Notes under the pieces: model-generated
Database searches by the model: none
Told to the model about the DNA's origin: nothing
What the model saw: only the letters and a program-made list of their open reading frames with translations
Part shown: one piece after another, positions 26,841 to 35,213 of the stretch
How the letters are laid out: each line of letters begins with the position of its first letter
How positions within the stretch are numbered: the stretch's first letter is position 1
Position numbers and translations under genes: made by a program
NCBI GenBank assembly: GCA_963829845.1
Contig: CAWHKD010000012.1
Location: forward strand, 124,001-188,000
Direction: 5' to 3'
DNA length: 64,000 bases
Origin: Gaiellasilicea sp963829845
GTDB lineage: Bacteria > Actinomycetota > Thermoleophilia > Gaiellales > Gaiellaceae

Positions 26841-27645
26841 AGTGGCGGATCGCGCCGATCGAGAGCAGCAGTCCGAACGAGATCACGAGCAGGACGACCG
26901 CGACCGCTGCGGCGCCGGCACGGTCACCGCTCTCGATCCGGCTGAAGATGAAGACCGAGGAGACCTGCGTCTTGTAGGGCAGGTTGCCGGTGATGATCAC
27001 GAGCGAGCCGAACTCGCCGATCGCCTTCGCGAATGCGAGCGCGACGCCGGAGAGGATCCCCGGGAGCACGTTCGGGAAGACGACGCGCCGGAAGGTCTGC
27101 CAGTTGCTCGCGCCGAGCGACTTCGCGGCCTGCTCCATCTCCTCGTCGAACTCGAGCAGCACCGGCTGCACCGTCCGGACGACAAACGGGAGCGTGACGA
27201 AGAGCATCGCCAGCACGATCGACGTCGTCGTGAAGGCGACGTTGATGCCGACCGGCGACTGCGGCCCGTAGAGCGCGAGCAGCGTCAGCCCGGCGACGAT
27301 CGTCGGCAGCGCGAACGGCAGGTCGATGATCGCGTTGACGAGCGACTTGCCCCGGAACGAGTCGCGCACGAGCACCCAGGCGGTGATCGTGCCGAGGACG
27401 GCATTGATCAGAGCGACCGCGATCGACGTCCAGAGCGTGAGCTTCAGTGCCGCGATCGCCTCGGGGCTCGTGACCACCTCCCAGAACCCCTCCCAGCCCC
27501 CGTTCATCGACTCGAAGACGAGCGCGGCGATCGGGAGCCCCACGATCAGCGACAGGTACGTGGTGACGAGACCGAGCGAGAGGGCCGTGGTGGCCCTCTC
27601 GCTCTCAAGCTTGACCGGTCTGGAGGCGACGTCAACGGTGCTCAT
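26815..27645 (-). CDS. cysT: sulfate ABC transporter permease CysT
   Basis: Membrane subunit of 276 residues: MSTVDVASRPVKLESERATT, then six membrane segments with GLVTTYLSLIVGLPIAALVF, LPFALPTIVAGLTLLALYG, the EAA loop EQAAKSLGASNWQTFRRVVFP and AKAIGEFGSLVIITGN. It pairs with CysW to form the channel. The start ATG 27645 has no clear Shine-Dalgarno. It lies 50 bases after the binding-protein gene. Confidence 0.92.
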   Translation of the reverse strand: MSTVDVASRPVKLESERATTALSLGLVTTYLSLIVGLPIAALVFESMNGGWEGFWEVVTSPEAIAALKLTLWTSIAVALINAVLGTITAWVLVRDSFRGKSLVNAIIDLPFALPTIVAGLTLLALYGPQSPVGINVAFTTTSIVLAMLFVTLPFVVRTVQPVLLEFDEEMEQAAKSLGASNWQTFRRVVFPNVLPGILSGVALAFAKAIGEFGSLVIITGNLPYKTQVSSVFIFSRIESGDRAGAAAVAVVLLVISFGLLLSIGAIRHFATRHDRD

Positions 27646-27695
27646 AGGAATAGGCAAAGCTAATCGACAGCATAAGCGCCGTCGATTCGAGAAGC

Positions 27696-28691
27696 TTAGC
27701 CTGTGACGCCGCCGACCTGCCGTTCGACCCGCGCCATGACGCCGTTCCGGGGGTCGAAGAACCGCTTCTGGACGCGATCCCAGCCCCCGAGCCCGAGCTG
27801 CTCGATCGTGAACTGGCCGGGCCGCGCCGGGAACTTCTCCACGAACTCGCGTGCGACCGCCTTGTTCACGGGCCGGTACCCGTTCTCGGCGAACGTCCGC
27901 TGTGCGGCCGGCGTGCGTAGGAAGCGGAGGAACGCATTCGCCTCCGTCTTGTGGTCGCTCGTCTTCAGCACCGCGATCGGGTTCTCGATCAGGATCGTCG
28001 AGCGCGGGATCACATACGGGAAGCCCTGGTTGCGCGACCGGGCGAAGAGGGCCTCGTTCTCGTACGCCAGCAGAACGTCGCCGCGGCCGGCGTTGAACGT
28101 CTGCAGTGAGTCGCGCGCGCTCTTGTCCTGCGAGACGACGTTCTTGAACAGCTTCAGCAGGTAGTCCTGCGCCTGCTTGTCGGACTTCCCGAGCTTCCGC
28201 TGCGCTCCGTACGCCGCCATCACGTTCCAGCGCGCGCCGCCGGAGGTGAACGGGTTCGGGGTGACGACCTGGACGCCGGGCCGGATCAGGTCGTTCCAGC
28301 CGCGGATCTTCTTCGGGTTGCCGTCGCGGACCACGAAGACGACGAGCGAGTTCGTGACGATGCCGCGGTAGGACTGGCGCTTCCATTTCGCGTCGACGAG
28401 CCCGGCCGTGACGAGCTCGTCCACGTCGGGCGCCAGCGAGAGCGCGACGATGTCCGCCTTCAGGCCGGCCTTGACGGCCCGCGCCTGGTCGCCCGAGGCC
28501 GCATACGACTGGCTGAAGCTGACGCCGCCGCCCGGCTGGGTCTTCTGAAAGTCCGGAATCAGCTGGTTGTAGGCCTCGCGGGGCGTCGAGTAGGCGACCA
28601 GCGAAAGCCGAACGTCCTTGGTCGAGGCCGCGGCGACGGACGAGGCCACGGCCGCCGCGAGGAGTGCGAGTAGCAGGAATCTCCGACGCAT
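27696..28691 (-). CDS. sbp: sulfate-binding protein of the ABC importer
   Basis: Exported solute receptor of about 331 residues. The signal peptide is MRRRFLLLALLAAAVASSVA, with cleavage after AAA. There is no lipobox, so anchoring outside the cell is unclear for a monoderm. The family body includes SLVAYSTPREAYNQLIPDFQ, SFSQSYAASGDQARAV (sulfate contacts), NPFTSGGARWN and YENEALFA. I prefer ATG 28691 over 28697 because AAAGGA then sits 6 bases away rather than touching the start. First gene of the sulfate operon, with a strong promoter upstream. Confidence 0.92.
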   Translation of the reverse strand: MRRRFLLLALLAAAVASSVAAASTKDVRLSLVAYSTPREAYNQLIPDFQKTQPGGGVSFSQSYAASGDQARAVKAGLKADIVALSLAPDVDELVTAGLVDAKWKRQSYRGIVTNSLVVFVVRDGNPKKIRGWNDLIRPGVQVVTPNPFTSGGARWNVMAAYGAQRKLGKSDKQAQDYLLKLFKNVVSQDKSARDSLQTFNAGRGDVLLAYENEALFARSRNQGFPYVIPRSTILIENPIAVLKTSDHKTEANAFLRFLRTPAAQRTFAENGYRPVNKAVAREFVEKFPARPGQFTIEQLGLGGWDRVQKRFFDPRNGVMARVERQVGGVTG

Positions 28692-28735
28692 GTGCATCCT
28701 TTCGAGCTTGTCTACAGGTTTGATGGAGATTCGAA

Positions 28736-28764
28736 GTTCTAATGACAGAAATAAGATTTGTCAA
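28736..28764 (-). promoter_or_regulatory. promoter of the sulfate operon with overlapping inverted repeat
   Basis: On the minus strand a perfect -35 TTGACA (28759-28764), a 17-base spacer and -10 TAGAAC (28736-28741) read toward sbp. The plus-strand sequence GACAGAAATAAGATTTGTC (28744-28762) is an imperfect dyad with GACA/TGTC ends that covers the spacer and part of the -35. A repressor there would block the promoter; the cysteine-free Rrf2 regulator encoded at 24566 is the obvious candidate. Confidence 0.7.
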
Positions 28765-28793
28765 TTCACAACCGCACCTGCCAGAATCGCCCG

Positions 28794-30059
28794 ATGCGTC
28801 AGGCGCGTGGAGGGGTGCTCGTGGTGGGCGGCGGCTTCGCCGGCGGCTATGTCGCGCGGCTGCTCGGCCAGCGCGGCGCGACGATCGTCAGCCCGGAGAA
28901 CTTCATGCTCTACACGCCGATGCTGCCGGAGGCCGCCTCGGGGACACTCGAGCCGCGGCACACCGTCGTCCCGTTCCGCCAGATGTGCCCACATGCGGAG
29001 CTCGTGCTCGGCCGCGTGACGGCAATCGACGAGGAGCGGCAGCCGGTGCACGTCGAGACGCCGGATGTGGGCACGTTCGACGTCGGCTACGACCAGCTCG
29101 TGCTCGCGCTCGGCGCAGTCCCCCGACGTTTCCCGGTTCCCGGCCTCGCCGAGCACGGGCTCGGCTTCAAGAACCTCGCGGACGCGATCGCCCTCCGCAA
29201 CCGCGTCCTGCGCCAGCTCGAGGCGGCCGACGCGGAGTCCGATGCCGGCGAGAGCTCGCGCTCATCTCGGCTTCGTCTTCGTCGGCGCCGGCTACGCGGG
29301 CGTCGAGGCGCTCGCGGAGCTGTCCGATCTCGTCCGAACGACGCAGTTCGCTGGTATCCGCGCCTGCGCAGCGTCCCGCAGCGTTGGGTGCTCGTCGACG
29401 CCGCACCGAAGATCCTGGCGGAGATCCCGACCCGGCTCGGCGACTACGCCGCAAAGGAGCTGACGGGCCGCGGCGTCGAGATCCACGTCTCGACGATGCT
29501 CGAGTCGTTCGACGGCGACGAGGCCGAGCTCTCGAACGGCGATCGGATCCCGGCCCGGACGCTCGTCTGGACCGCAGGCGTCAAGGCAAGCCCCGACGCT
29601 CGGCGTGTTCGGGATGCCGCTCGACGAGCGCGGCCGCGTCCGCGTCGACTCCGTTCCTCCGCGTCGAGGGGCGCGAGCGCATCTGGTCGCTCGGCGACTG
29701 CGCCGCCGTCGCCGAACGCGCGGACGCCCGGTCAGTTCGACCCGCCGACCTGCCAGCACGCCCTCCGGCAGGCGCGCCGGCTGGCGAAGAATCTGCTCGG
29801 CGAACACGGAGCGCGTACGGATACCGGATGCTCGGTCAGGTGGCGACGCTCGGGCGCTACAAGGGGATCGCGGACGTGATGGGCGTGCGCTTCCGCGGCT
29901 TCCCCGGCTGGTTCGTCACCCGCAGCTACCACCTGCTTCCAGCTGCCGCTCTTCTCGCGAAAACTGCGCGTCGTCGTCGACTGGACGACCTCGCTGTTCT
30001 TCCGCCGCGACATCGTCGAACTGTCGGGGCTCCACGATCCGAACCGGCTCGACCCCTGA
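28794..30059 (+). CDS. type II NADH dehydrogenase (NDH-2), frame-disrupted
   Basis: Peripheral membrane flavoprotein that oxidises NADH and reduces quinone without pumping protons. Two nucleotide-binding motifs: VLVVGGGFAGGYVARLLG (FAD) at the N-terminus and FVFVGAGYAGVEALAEL (NADH) near 29275. It also has MLYTPMLPEAASGTLE, LVWTAGVKASP, WSLGDCAAV and FDPPTCQHALRQARRLAKNL, and a C-terminal membrane-association region (YHLLQLPLFSRKLRVVVDW). Restored length is about 420. Several +1 shifts (near 29265, 29350, 29600, 29650, 29815 and 29945) break it, again with good family sequence on both sides. Stop TGA 30057-30059. Confidence 0.82.
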
Positions 30060-30062
30060 CGG

Positions 30063-31000
30063 TCAGCGAAGCGACTTCAGCGCGGCGCTGAGCGACTGCT
30101 TCGTCGTCAGGACGCCGGCGAAGAGGTCACCCTCGCGGGCGACACGGTCGAGCACGGCATCCATCGTGAACGCCGCCGGATCGAGCGACTCGTTCACCTC
30201 CTCCCAGCGCAATGGCGTCGAGACCGGCGCGCCGGGCTTCGGCCGCACCGAATACGCCGACGCGATCGTCTTCCCCTCGCCGTTCTGGTTCGAGTCGATC
30301 AGGACGCCGCGGCGCTTCGCCTTCGTCCATTCCGTCGTCACCAGCCCCGGATGCGCCCGCGCGAGCGCGCCGGCGACGATCTCCGAGAACTCGCGCGTCT
30401 GTGCGTACGTGTGCCGCCGCGCGACCGGCACGAGGATGTGGATGCCCTCGGAGCCGCTCGTCTTCGGGAACGACTCGAGCTCGAGCAGGTCGAGCATCTG
30501 CTTGATCAGGAGCGCGACCTGGATCGTCTCCGCGAAGCCGACGTCCGGCGGACGGGTCGAGGTCGAAGAGGACCCAGTCGGGCCGCGAGGGCTTGTCGAC
30601 CCGCGAGTACCAGGTGTTCATGTCGATGCAACCCATGTTCACCATCCAGAGCAGCGCGAGCTCGTCGTTGACGAGCGCGAAGTCGATCAGGCGTCGCTTC
30701 GGCGGCTTGTCGCGGGTCGAGGCCTCGAACTGCCGCGTCGGGATCCAGTCAGGCATGTGCTTGGGGGCGTCCTTCTGGAAGAAGAACTTGCCGTTCCAGC
30801 CGTCCGGATACCGCTTCATCGTGAACGGCCGGTCCTTCAGGTGCGGGACGAGCACCGGCGCGATGTCGCGGTAGTACGCGATCAGCTCACCCTTCGTGAT
30901 CCCCTCCTCGGGCCAGAACGGCTTGTCCAGGTTCGACAGCTTCAGAACGCGCTGACCCGCTGCGGATCTCCTCCGGCAACGGTGCTTGCTCGCGGTGCAC
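30063..31000 (-). CDS. LigD-type polymerase (primase-like) of end joining
   Basis: Archaeo-eukaryotic primase-fold polymerase that fills gaps and adds ribonucleotides at DNA double-strand breaks. About 312 residues: VLKLSNLDKPFWPEEGITKGEL, YYRDIAPVLVPHLKDRPFTM, MNTWYSRVDKPSRPDWVLFDLDPS, whose DLD holds the metal ligands, and a C-terminal half in another frame (REFSEIVAGALARAHP, LIDSNQNGEGKTIASAYSV). Shifts near 30555 and 30965. Taken to start at GTG 31000 (VHREQAPLPEEIRSG), just after the ligase stop at 31002. Confidence 0.85.
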
Positions 31001-31001
31001 C

Positions 31002-32386
31002 TCACTCGGCCTCCTTGTCCTCGCGCATGCCCTCGTAGACCGGTGCTCGAAGCCGGCCGTCGTGCGTCCACTCGGCGAAGCGGATCTCCGCGACGAGCGT
31101 CGGCTCGACCCAGACGACATCGCCCCTGCGCACTCTCGGCATCTTCGGCAGCTCCGCGAACGGCGACTCGTCGCTACGGAGCGGCTTCAGCTTGGTCGAG
31201 GAGCCGCGCGATCTCGGCGTCGTCGAAGCCGGTGCCGACGTTGCCTGCCCAGCGGAGGCGCGCCGTCCTCGTTGACGCCGAGCACGAGCGCGCCGAATCC
31301 GTTCGAGCGGCGGCCCTGCCCCTTCGTGTACCCGGCGACGACGAGCTCCTGCCGTCCCTGCGTCTTGACCTTGAGCCAGTCGCGGCTCCGCCGACCCGGC
31401 TCGTAGCGCGAGTCCGCGCGCTTGCTGACGATGCCCTCGAGCCTCTGCGCCGTGGCGGCCTCGAAGAGCGCGTCGCCGTCGTCGAACAGATCGGAGACGC
31501 GAACCGTCTTGCTGCGCTTGTCGATCAGCGCTTCAAGCCGCTCGTGCCGTTCGGCAGCGGTAGCTCGACGAGCGGCTCCCCGTCGATCTCGAGTACGTCG
31601 AAAAGGTAGAGCACGAGCGCACCAGACCCCTGCTGCATCGCCGAGAAACTCGCCCGGCCCTCGAGCGTCGAGCGCGCAGACCTCGCCGTCGAGCACGCAG
31701 TCGGGCGTCTTGACCGCCTGCGCGACCGCTCGGGCGACGGGCTCGAAGCGCGCCGTCAGCGACTTGCCGTTGCGGCTCGTCAGCTCGGCGACCCCGCCCG
31801 CGATCGTCACGATCGCGCGGTAGCCGTCCCACTTCACCTCGTGCAGCCAGCCTTCGCCGGACGGCACGGCGTCGGCGGGTGTGGCGAGCATCGGCCGATA
31901 CGACCGCTCCTGCCTCGGCGGCGCTGCATCGGTCTTCTTCTTCACGAGCAGCCAGTTCTTCGGATCGCCGCCGAGCTTGGCCGGGACGAGCGTCCACGGG
32001 CCCTTCAGCTTCTCGCCATGGAGGTGCACCGTGATACCGCCGTTCGGCTTCTCCTCGACGAGCTCGTAGGTGCCCCGATCCCAGATCTCGACCGTCCCGG
32101 CGCCGTAGTTGCCTGCCGGGATCTCACCCTCGAATGTCGCATACGTGAGCGGGTGATCCTCGACGTGGACCGCGAGATGCTGCGTTCCCGGTTCAAGCGG
32201 CACGCCCTTGGGGACGGCCCAGCTGAGGAGGACGCCGTCACGCTCGAGCCGGAAGTCGTAGTGGAGCCGGCGCGCGTCGTGGCGCTGAACGACGAAGATC
32301 GGCGCTTTGCCGCGCTTGCCCTTGCCAAATGGCTCGGGCGTCCCTGCGCGAGAACGCTTGCGCTCGTAGTCCTGCAGCGAGGCCAC
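31002..32386 (-). CDS. ATP-dependent DNA ligase with N-terminal 3'-phosphoesterase domain (LigD-type)
   Basis: End-joining ligase of about 460 residues. The first 130 residues form the phosphoesterase domain (PIFVVQRHDARRLHYDFRLE and HLAVHVEDHPLTYATFEG), which trims 3' ends. The ligase domain follows: catalytic lysine in HEVKWDGYRAI, then VLDGEVCALDA and LEGIVSKRADSRYEPGRRS, with the OB-fold at the C-terminus (MPRVRRGDVVWVEPTLVAEI, FAEWTHDGRLRAPVYEG). Frame changes near 31640, 31590, 31259 and 31195. Start placed at GTG 32386 (VASLQDYERKRSRAGTPEP), as in the family; an ATG at 32479 is also open. Confidence 0.85.
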
Positions 32387-32492
32387 GCTGAACTCATAGC
32401 GGTTGCGCAGGTTTGACGAAAGGAAGAACGGAGATCCACCAGATGCGCGACCGTATCCGGCGCGCACCGTCTTCTCCACCGAGAGCGGGGGT

Positions 32493-32519
32493 CAGTTGAG
32501 GCCGGCAATGCCGGCCTCA
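32493..32519. terminator. 27-base perfect hairpin, probable bidirectional terminator
   Basis: A 13-base arm beginning GTTGAGGCCGG, a single A at the centre, and its exact complement. It lies between the end of the accD-accA operon (32596) and the start of the ligase gene (32386). It has no T tract on either side, so it may act as an mRNA 3' stabiliser or a Rho-assisted stop rather than a classic terminator. With a 1-base loop the tip must open by a few pairs. Confidence 0.55.
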
Positions 32520-32567
32520 ACACGTCTGAACCCCGATTACAAGCCGTATTCGGGACCGGGGAAAAGC

Positions 32568-32587
32568 CTGTGGAAGCTGTGGAAAGC
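32568..32587 (+). other. tandem DnaA-like boxes downstream of accA
   Basis: CTGTGGAAGCTGTGGAAAGC holds two TGTGGAA units 10 bases apart, one helical turn. The right unit shares the 13-mer AGCTGTGGAAAGC with the DnaA-box palindrome between dnaA and rpmH, 24 kb away. TGTGGAA is one base from the core of the DnaA box (TGTGGATAA). It could bind DnaA away from the origin; this is inference from sequence alone. Confidence 0.4.
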
Positions 32588-32595
32588 CTGGAAGC

Positions 32596-33528
32596 TCAGG
32601 CGAGGACGCCCATCGAACGAAATTTCGCCCGCCGCGCCTTCCGCAGCTCGTGCGGCTTCATCCCCGCGAGCTCGTCAAGGGCATCGCCCACCGCAGCAGC
32701 CAGCAGCCGCGCGGCCTCGTCGGGGCTTTCGTGCGCCCCGCCCTCCGGCTCGGGCACGATCCCGTCGATCACGCCGAGTTCGAGGCAGTGCGCCGCGTCC
32801 GGCTTGAACGCAGCCGCCGCCTTCCGCTTCTCGCCCGCATCGCGCCAGAGGATCGCCGCGCAGCCCTCGGGTGAGATCACGGAGTAGATCGCGTTCTCCT
32901 GCATCAACACCCGGTCGGAGAGCGCGATCGCGACGGCGCCGCCGGACCCGCCCTCGCCGATCACGACGGCGACGGTGGGCACGCTCAGCCGCGCCATCAC
33001 CGCCTGCGAGCGCGCGATCGCACCGCCCTGGCCGTGCTGCTCGGCTGCGACGCCAGGGTAGGCGCCGGGAGTATCGACGAGCGTCAGAAGCGGGAAGCTG
33101 TGCCGGTCTGCGAGTTCCATCACCCGCATCGCCTTCCGATAACCCTCCGGGTAGGCCATCCCGAAGTTCCGCTGCGTCCGCTCCTTGATGTCCCGGCCCT
33201 TCTGGTGGCCGATCAGCGCGACCGTCCGATTCTCGAGCTTCCCGATCCCCGTGACGATTGCCGCGTCGTCTGCCCGCCCGCGATCACCGTGCAGCTCAAA
33301 CCAATCGTCCAGGATCCGCTCGACGTAGTCGAGCGTGTACGGCCGGTCCTCGTGCCGCGCGAGATCGACCTTCGTCCAGATCTCTTCGTCGGTCGGCTCG
33401 GCCTCAATCCGGTCGAGCTGGCGCTGGAGCCGCTCGAGCTCGCCGGAAAGACGCGCTCCCCGCAGAAGATCGAGTCCGCCCAGCTTGCTCAACCGATCAC
33501 GGAGCCTGATCTCTGCATCCCGGGCCAC
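32596..33528 (-). CDS. accA: acetyl-CoA carboxylase carboxyltransferase, alpha subunit
   Basis: Transfers the carboxyl group from biotin to acetyl-CoA to make malonyl-CoA for fatty acid synthesis. 310 residues: ELERLQRQLDRIEAEPTDEE, LDDWFELHGDRGRADDAAIV, GHQKGRDIKERTQRNFGMAYPEG (split in the family as KG..T..R.FG), LVDTPGAYPGVAAEQHGQG, VIGEGGSGGAVAIALSD and SVISPEGCAAILWRDA. Start GTG 33528, two bases after the accD stop. Separate accA and accD genes are the bacterial-type arrangement, unlike the fused acyl-CoA carboxylases usual in mycobacteria and streptomycetes. Confidence 0.94.
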   Translation of the reverse strand: MARDAEIRLRDRLSKLGGLDLLRGARLSGELERLQRQLDRIEAEPTDEEIWTKVDLARHEDRPYTLDYVERILDDWFELHGDRGRADDAAIVTGIGKLENRTVALIGHQKGRDIKERTQRNFGMAYPEGYRKAMRVMELADRHSFPLLTLVDTPGAYPGVAAEQHGQGGAIARSQAVMARLSVPTVAVVIGEGGSGGAVAIALSDRVLMQENAIYSVISPEGCAAILWRDAGEKRKAAAAFKPDAAHCLELGVIDGIVPEPEGGAHESPDEAARLLAAAVGDALDELAGMKPHELRKARRAKFRSMGVLA

Positions 33529-33529
33529 C

Positions 33530-34375
33530 CTACTCCTCTCCGAAGAGACGGAGGAGGCGGGCCAGCGTCGCCCGCAACTCCGAACGCGGGACGATCGCGT
33601 CGACGTGCCCGAAGCGCAGGTTCGACTCGGCCAGGCCGAAGTCGTCGGGCAGCTTCTCGCGCGTCGTCTGCGCAACGACGCGCGGGCCGGCGAACGACAT
33701 CAGCGCCCCAGGCTCGGCCAGGAGGACATCGCCGAGGCTGGCGAAGCTCGCGAGCAGGCCGCCCGTGGTCGGGTGCGCCATCACCGAGATCAGGCCGCAG
33801 CGGGCGTCGTGCAATTCCTCGACGGCGACGACGGTCTTCGGCAGCTGCATCAGCGCGAGGATCCCCTCCTGCATGCGCGCCCCGCCGGACGCCGAGACCG
33901 AGATCAACGGCACACCCGCCGCTGCGGCGCTCTCGCATGCACGTGTGAACTTCTCGCCCGTGACCGACCCCATCGACCCGCCCATGAAAGAGAAGTCCAT
34001 CACCGCCAGCTCGCAGGGAAGATCCTCGATCGTCGCCGCGCCGACGACCAGGGCGTCGCCGAGGCCGGTCGCGACCTCCGCCTCGGCGAGCCGCTCGTTG
34101 TAGGCGCGCAGGTCGAAGAAGTGCAGCGGGTCGGCCGAGCGGAGGTCGGCCGCCTCCTCGGCGAAGCTGCCTCTGTCGGCCAGCTGCTCGATCCGCTCCC
34201 GCGCTCGCACTGGGAAGTGGTGCCCACAATGAGTACAGACGCGCAAATTCGCGATCAGCTCGTCGTCGCGGTAGTGCGAGCCGCAGTGAGGGCAGGTGTT
34301 CGGGTGCTTCTTCGCCGGCGGCTCGGGCGCCTGCTTGTGCTCGATCGAGACGTCGATCCTGGACGTTTCAGACAT
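33530..34375 (-). CDS. accD: acetyl-CoA carboxylase carboxyltransferase, beta subunit
   Basis: Partner of AccA in the carboxyltransferase. 281 residues: zinc finger CPHCGSHY followed by CTHCGHHFPV (Cys4), then the crotonase-fold core with MDFSFMGGSMGSVTGEKFTR, SVSASGGARMQEGILALMQL, SVMAHPTTGGLLASFASLGD and FAGPRVVAQT. Upstream gene of a two-gene operon with accA. A short Lys/Pro-rich N-terminus (QAPEPPAKKHPN) precedes the finger. The 52-base gap before it shows no clear promoter to my eye. Confidence 0.94.
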   Translation of the reverse strand: MSETSRIDVSIEHKQAPEPPAKKHPNTCPHCGSHYRDDELIANLRVCTHCGHHFPVRARERIEQLADRGSFAEEAADLRSADPLHFFDLRAYNERLAEAEVATGLGDALVVGAATIEDLPCELAVMDFSFMGGSMGSVTGEKFTRACESAAAAGVPLISVSASGGARMQEGILALMQLPKTVVAVEELHDARCGLISVMAHPTTGGLLASFASLGDVLLAEPGALMSFAGPRVVAQTTREKLPDDFGLAESNLRFGHVDAIVPRSELRATLARLLRLFGEE

Positions 34376-34427
34376 CGTGCGATCTTAGACCCGGCTTCCC
34401 GCCCCGGGGTTGCAAGACGCGGCTTCC

Positions 34428-35204
34428 CTAGAGGCCGAGCGCGGACGCGAGACGCACGAGCTTGGCCTCGTTCGCGTCGTCGCGAACCAGGCCCGTGAAA
34501 CCAAGCCCCGCGATCCGGATTCGAGAGGAGAGGTTCACGAGCAGCGCCTCGACCTCGCCCAGCCGGAGGCCGTCCGGCTCGGGCATGAACACGGTCAGCT
34601 CGCCGGGGTCGAAGGAGTCGCAGTCGAGCGCGACGTAGACCGCATCCGCCCCCTCCAGCGCCCGCTCGACCGCGCCCTCGCCGGTCTGCACACCTGCCGC
34701 TTCGATGAACTCCACCTCGGGTGGGTCGAGATTGCGCGCGCCGACGAGGGCGACGTTGCGCGGGAGCACGGCGCCGTCGTCGATCACCATCCGCAGCGGC
34801 ATCCCCCACGCGTTTCCCGAGGGCGACGACTCAGCTGTATTCAGATCGCCGTGCGCATCGAGCCAGACGACGGCGAGGCACTCCTCGCCGGCGGAGAGCC
34901 TCTCGATCGCACCGACGTGCGAGCAGCAGCAGCCACCAAGCACGATCGGACGGTCGGGGAGCTCGCAGGCGAGCAGGAGATTCTGCTCCGCGAGCGTGTC
35001 CGCCTCGATCACGCTCGCCTCCGGATAGGGCAGCTCCAGGCGAGCCGCCTCTGCCATCGTCTCGCCGCCGTCGCCCCAGGCGCGCGGGACGCGGACCAGT
35101 CCGGCGAGGAACTCGCGGCCGCAGGAGTGGCATTGGTACTCCGGGCCGACAGCGACCGCGGTCAGCGTGCGGCAGTCGGGACACCGGGCGCGCAGTCGGC
35201 TCAC
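34428..35204 (-). CDS. arginase-fold protein with N-terminal zinc ribbon and altered metal motif
   Basis: 258 residues. The first 30 residues form a Cys4 ribbon (CPDC at 8-11, CHSC at 29-32). The ureohydrolase fold follows: WLDAHGDLNTAESSPSGN and YVALDCDSFDPGE carry the aspartates and histidine of the binuclear metal site. The first ligand motif, GGDHS in arginases and GGDCS in some actinobacterial relatives, is GGCCCSH here, losing the Asp and the usual His position and placing three cysteines in a row. It may bind another metal or be non-hydrolytic. Substrate unknown. It is not operonic with accD (52-base gap). Confidence 0.72.
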   Translation of the reverse strand: MSRLRARCPDCRTLTAVAVGPEYQCHSCGREFLAGLVRVPRAWGDGGETMAEAARLELPYPEASVIEADTLAEQNLLLACELPDRPIVLGGCCCSHVGAIERLSAGEECLAVVWLDAHGDLNTAESSPSGNAWGMPLRMVIDDGAVLPRNVALVGARNLDPPEVEFIEAAGVQTGEGAVERALEGADAVYVALDCDSFDPGELTVFMPEPDGLRLGEVEALLVNLSSRIRIAGLGFTGLVRDDANEAKLVRLASALGL

Positions 35205-35213
35205 CCGGACAAC

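Noticed and set aside
34405..34425. GCAAGACGCGG near the accD start as a third copy of the dispersed repeat
   Set aside because: Only 11 bases in common with the flank of copy A; none of the core blocks or the hairpin is present.
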